A stretch of DNA of 64,000 nucleotides from positions 27,226-91,225 of the forward strand of contig NZ_DF968084.1 in assembly GCF_001047135.2 (NCBI RefSeq), read 5' to 3'. Both the position numbers and the translations under genes were made by a program. Positions 63,862 to 64,000 of this stretch are shown here, in pieces (the stretch's first letter is position 1; each line of letters starts with the position of its first letter). Origin of the DNA: Fructobacillus tropaeoli (GTDB taxonomy: Bacteria; Bacillota; Bacilli; Lactobacillales; Lactobacillaceae). Below the pieces are notes generated by a model that did not search any database, was not told the origin of the DNA, and was given only the letters and a program-made list of their open reading frames with translations.

Positions 63862-63949
63862 GGAGAAGTACTCAAGAGGCTGAAGAGGCGCCCTTGCTAA
63901 GGGTGTAGACGTGTTAAAGCGTGCGAGGGTTCGAATCCCTTCTTCTCCA
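63862..63949 (+). tRNA. tRNA-Ser (GCT)
   Basis: Acceptor stem GGAGAAG / CTTCTCC, anticodon GCT in CTTGCTAAG, a long variable arm (GTAGACGTGTTAAAGCGTGC), T-arm GAGGGTTCGAATCCCTT. A type II tRNA of 88 nt without encoded CCA. Confidence 0.95.
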
Positions 63950-63954
63950 TTTTT

Positions 63955-63991
63955 GCCCATTTACTGCGAACTGCGGTAGATGGGCTTTTTT
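63955..63991 (+). terminator. Terminator after tRNA-Ser
   Basis: GCCCAT / ATGGGC outer stem with TAC...GTA and GC pairs inside, then T6. Confidence 0.85.
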
Positions 63992-64000
63992 GTTTCTTAA

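Overview
The window is a core-genome segment of a low-to-mid GC Gram-positive lactic acid bacterium. Ribosomal operons with an L10 leader, a lysine riboswitch, a CcpA-type cre site, FakB/DegV, Mini-RNase III, DarA, the small SRP RNA and the order rlmB / SigH-like sigma factor / rpmG / secE / nusG all indicate Bacillota, order Lactobacillales. Heavy use of TTG for leucine, a DnaX without its zinc module, and a next-door MFS / DUF4811-type pair suggest the Leuconostoc / Fructobacillus / Weissella branch. That placement is inference; I did no database search. Almost every gene is on the + strand, and I see no insertion sequence, prophage or CRISPR array.

Layout. 0-2.7 kb: a tryptophan-type ABC importer (binding protein and partial permease, minus strand) behind a short leader peptide with tandem Trp codons and a strong intrinsic terminator, then a nitroreductase divergent from an Rrf2 regulator. 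2.7-10 kb: paired fluoride channels, a DegV protein, an IscA-like protein, a TrhA/hemolysin III protein, an alpha carbonic anhydrase, an MFS exporter and PepO. 10-18.6 kb: tRNA-Tyr and tRNA-Gln, pgk, helD, a pantothenate kinase, an MFS exporter with a DUF4811-like partner, a cold-shock protein and gpmA. 18.6-26.6 kb: a uracil/xanthine permease and the complete F1Fo ATP synthase operon. 26.8-33.5 kb: a LysM/Apf-type wall protein with a repeat tract, tRNA-Glu, a PanE-like reductase, trpS, a lysine permease under an L-box, and a TetR regulator. 33.5-37.1 kb: a 0.7-kb region with a possible small RNA or leader, then a FecCD-type ABC importer.

37-50.7 kb: rpoBC behind a structured leader, mrnC-rlmB, a SigH-like sigma factor, rpmG-secE-nusG, rplKA and rplJL. 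This is the transcription and translation core. 50.8-59.6 kb: a methyltransferase, tadA, SRP RNA, dnaX-recR-yaaL-tmk-darA-holB-rsmI, an acyl-ACP thioesterase and galE. 59.6-64 kb: a cre-controlled fructokinase, tRNA-Lys, a D,D-carboxypeptidase, a cluster of DnaA-box-like sequences ahead of rlmH, nnrE, a small unknown gene and tRNA-Ser.

Most of the window is ordinary housekeeping sequence. The most interesting signals are regulatory: the Trp leader-peptide attenuator (1.2-1.46 kb), the unexplained small transcription unit at 33.6-33.83 kb, the sigma-factor Shine-Dalgarno sequence buried in a terminator hairpin (46.64 kb), the hairpin between the nusG ribosome binding site and its start, and the DnaA-box cluster at 62.05-62.16 kb. 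No wholly new multi-gene system is evident.
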